Part shown: positions 37,001-40,000 of the stretch, in pieces | How the letters are laid out: the number at the start of each line of letters is the position of its first letter | How positions within the stretch are numbered: position 1 is the stretch's first letter | From: Diphasiastrum complanatum | Taxonomy: Eukaryota > Streptophyta > Lycopodiopsida > Lycopodiales > Lycopodiaceae | Direction: 5' to 3' | Length of the DNA stretch: 64,000 nt | Assembly (NCBI GenBank): GCA_029204225.1 | Contig: CM055095.1 | Coordinates: 16,088,049-16,152,048, forward strand | Translations under genes and position numbers: made by a program | The notes under the pieces: generated by a model | Database searches by the model: none | The model's input: only the letters and a program-made list of their open reading frames with translations | Told to the model about the DNA's origin: nothing

Positions 37001-40000
37001 GAAATGCCCGCTCTGATACTATGTCGTAAAACATGGGGATTACTGGCAGCGGAAGCTCAAGGCTTTGAGCGTAGGCGTGTAGGAACAGAAACGCAACAGT
37101 TAACAACAGAAATATTCAAGTAGAATGAATCATACAAATTGCGCAAATGAACAACGCAGTAGTGAGACAAAAATTGCACTCTGATTAATATCAACAGTGA
37201 GTACAATGGCTTGAAGTAATAACTTCAGCTTGCTGAGCGTGATAACGTTGGCTACAGATAACTCTGATTGATTAAAAGAACACGATTAACTCTTACATAG
37301 CTTGATTCAGCTTGTATATATATTTACAAGTGCTGAGAAACAAATATCCTACATGCCTTAAATGCCATTTACGCCAGTCTTTGTATATGTACAAAGTGGG
37401 TAACCGCCTTTGGGATATTTAGCAGTCCTACTGCTAAGTTGGCGACGTCGGTCTGCCACTGTGGGAAAAAACCCAAAAAACCCGAAGGTGCCCTTAGACT
37501 GAGGGTATTTTAAATCCTGAAGGTGCCCTTAATGCGAAGGCAGGAAAAAGGTGAAAAAGCCGAAGGTAAGAAAAAAGCGAAAAACCGAAGGTAGGGAAAA
37601 AGCGAAAAAGACGAAGGTAGGCCAGAAATGGTTTCTAAGGCATTCTGGCCACTGTGTCACATTTTTCGCAAAGCGTCGAAAAAGGCGATAAAGGCGAAGG
37701 TGCCTTTAAATGGTTTCTAAGGCATTCTGGCCACTGTGTCGCATTTTTCGCGAAGGTGCGAAAAAGGCACAAAACGGAAAAAGGCGAAGGTGCCTTAAAA
37801 ACGTGTAAGGCACAAGAAAACTCAAAGGAAAAATGTGAAGGTCCGAAAACATGTTGTCGGCCTTCCGTTTTCAAGATGCTCATTACTTAACGATTTTTTT
37901 TAAGGCTGAGCATAAGAAATCTATCACAAATCACATACACTTCCAGCAAACTCGTGCTACCAACCGCATAATCTTGGCATAAGCCAAGCACAAGTGTATT
38001 TTGAAAATAGATAAGTAAGACGTATATGGTTCTTCTTGTTAGATTCACTATAACACATGTGAAAGCATGCAGCAGAGTCATAGAAGAAAACGATTGCAAG
38101 ATTGACAGACAAACCAAGAGGCTAATCAAACAAGACAATTAGAGTGCATCCAATGCGTCGCTGACAGACAAAAGTGAGGTCATATATTTGAGTATTGAAA
38201 ATACAGAAATACATAAGGTGTTGATCCCAAACAAAAGAAGGATGCTATCAGAGCTTTGGTTCACACCACTTGACATGCATAAAAAAGAAAAGTTGTTTAA
38301 TCACGAGTTTCACTAATCTATTTATCACACTAATGTCCTATGCATTATCTAGTCATTTTTGCGTGGGTTCTTGGCATGCTCCATTTGTATGCCAAGAACC
38401 TGCTGCTGGCCGCGCTCCTATTCCTCCAGCTCATCAATCTGCGTCATTAGGTAGTTCCCTTCCTCCGGGTAGTTTTTATCCTTCATCTTCGGCTGACAAT
38501 GGTCCCCTCATGTGCAGCTCCACGATCATCCATTGACTAATCAAATTCCCCCTCAATGGATGATCGCATCCCCATCTTAAAAGTCAAATTTTGATGCAAG
38601 TCTCTAGGGAGTGATTTTGTAAATATATCCGCAATCATCTCCTCAGTAGGGCAATATTCAACTTGCAATCTCCCTTCCTCTATAAGCTCCTTCACAAATC
38701 TATACTGTAGATCTATGTGTTTGCTTCTTTTGTGATTTCCTCCGTTTCGAGTGACTGAGATGCAGCTTTGGTTATCATTTAGGATCAGCACAGTCCTTTG
38801 GGAGAGACTCCATTCTGTCAAAACGTTTTGCAGCCACATTGCCTCTTTGGCAGCGTGGCATAGACTCATGTGTTCTGACTGCATGGTGCAAGTGGCAACA
38901 CTCCTTTGTCTGACACTACCCCAGGTTATAGCACCTCCAGCACACATGAAGACAAAACCTGAGGTTGATCTTCGTGTGTCTGAATCCCCTCCCCAATCAG
39001 CATCGGCATACCCAACAATCCTTCTAGTGGACTGGTAATAGCACAGGCTTTGGTTCAGGCTCCCTTTCAGATACTGCAGAATCCGTTTGGCGGCCTTCCA
39101 ATGAGTCTTTCCTGGATTGTGTGCATACTGACTCACTTTATTGACACTATAAGCAATGTCTGGGCGGGTGCACACAGCTGCATACATTAATGACCCTACC
39201 AAGCTCCTGAATGGCTTCTCGGAAATTCAACAAAATTTAAGGTTCTGTTTTTGGGCACATGTCTGAGTTCAGATCCAAACCTCGTTCGCTTGGGGTGCTC
39301 ACTGGATGTGCTTCTGTCATTCGATATCTAATGATCATATCTTGGACATATCTTTGTTGCGAGAGTGTGGTTGTCCCTTGCTAGATATTTCTTGCTATTT
39401 CAATTCCCAGACAGTAGGCTACTTCCCCCAGCTCCTTGACTCGGAATTCTTGAGCCAATGCTGTTTGTATTTCCCTGATCTTTTGATCACTATTGCCGGT
39501 AATCAGTATATCGTCCACATAGATTGCAAGCAGGACCACAGTCTCACCTTCGATTGAAGTGTACATGCTGCCGTCAATATGGCATCCTTTCATACCCATC
39601 CTTTTTACAGATTCATCAAACCTTTGATTCCATTCTCTACATCCCTGCTTGAGGCCATAGATGGCTCTATGGAGGCAGCACACTGATCCAGACTCATCAT
39701 TGAATTCAGGTGGCTGCATCATGTAGATTGTCTCCTTGAGGATGCCGTTGAGGAAGGCAGTCTTCACATCAGACTGCCAAACTTTCCGGCCGAACTGAGT
39801 GGCAAGTGCAAGCATCAGTCTAATGGATGCAATTCTTACAACTGGGGCATAAGTCTCATTGTAGTCAATTCCTTCAGTTTGAGAGCACCCTTTGGCGACC
39901 AGTCTGGCTTTGAACCTGTTGATGCTCCCATCAGGCTGGATTTTGACCTTGAAAACCCATTTGCATCCCACTGCCTTTCGTCCCTTAGATAGATCCACCA

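Larger units (their letters stand above)
34142..37458 (-). mobile_element. Copia F, 3'-truncated LTR retrotransposon
   Basis: The 5' LTR (37,022 to about 37,458), primer site, gag, protease, integrase and half of RT are present in order on the minus strand. The element is cut off within RT at 34,142, next to the GA-rich repeats, and the rest of RT, RNase H and the 3' LTR are gone. It is in EF-P intron 1, in the same orientation as the gene. Confidence 0.92.

Noticed and set aside
37480..37850. CRISPR-like array
   Set aside because: Repeats are short, degenerate and unevenly spaced, and the context is a plant nuclear genome.
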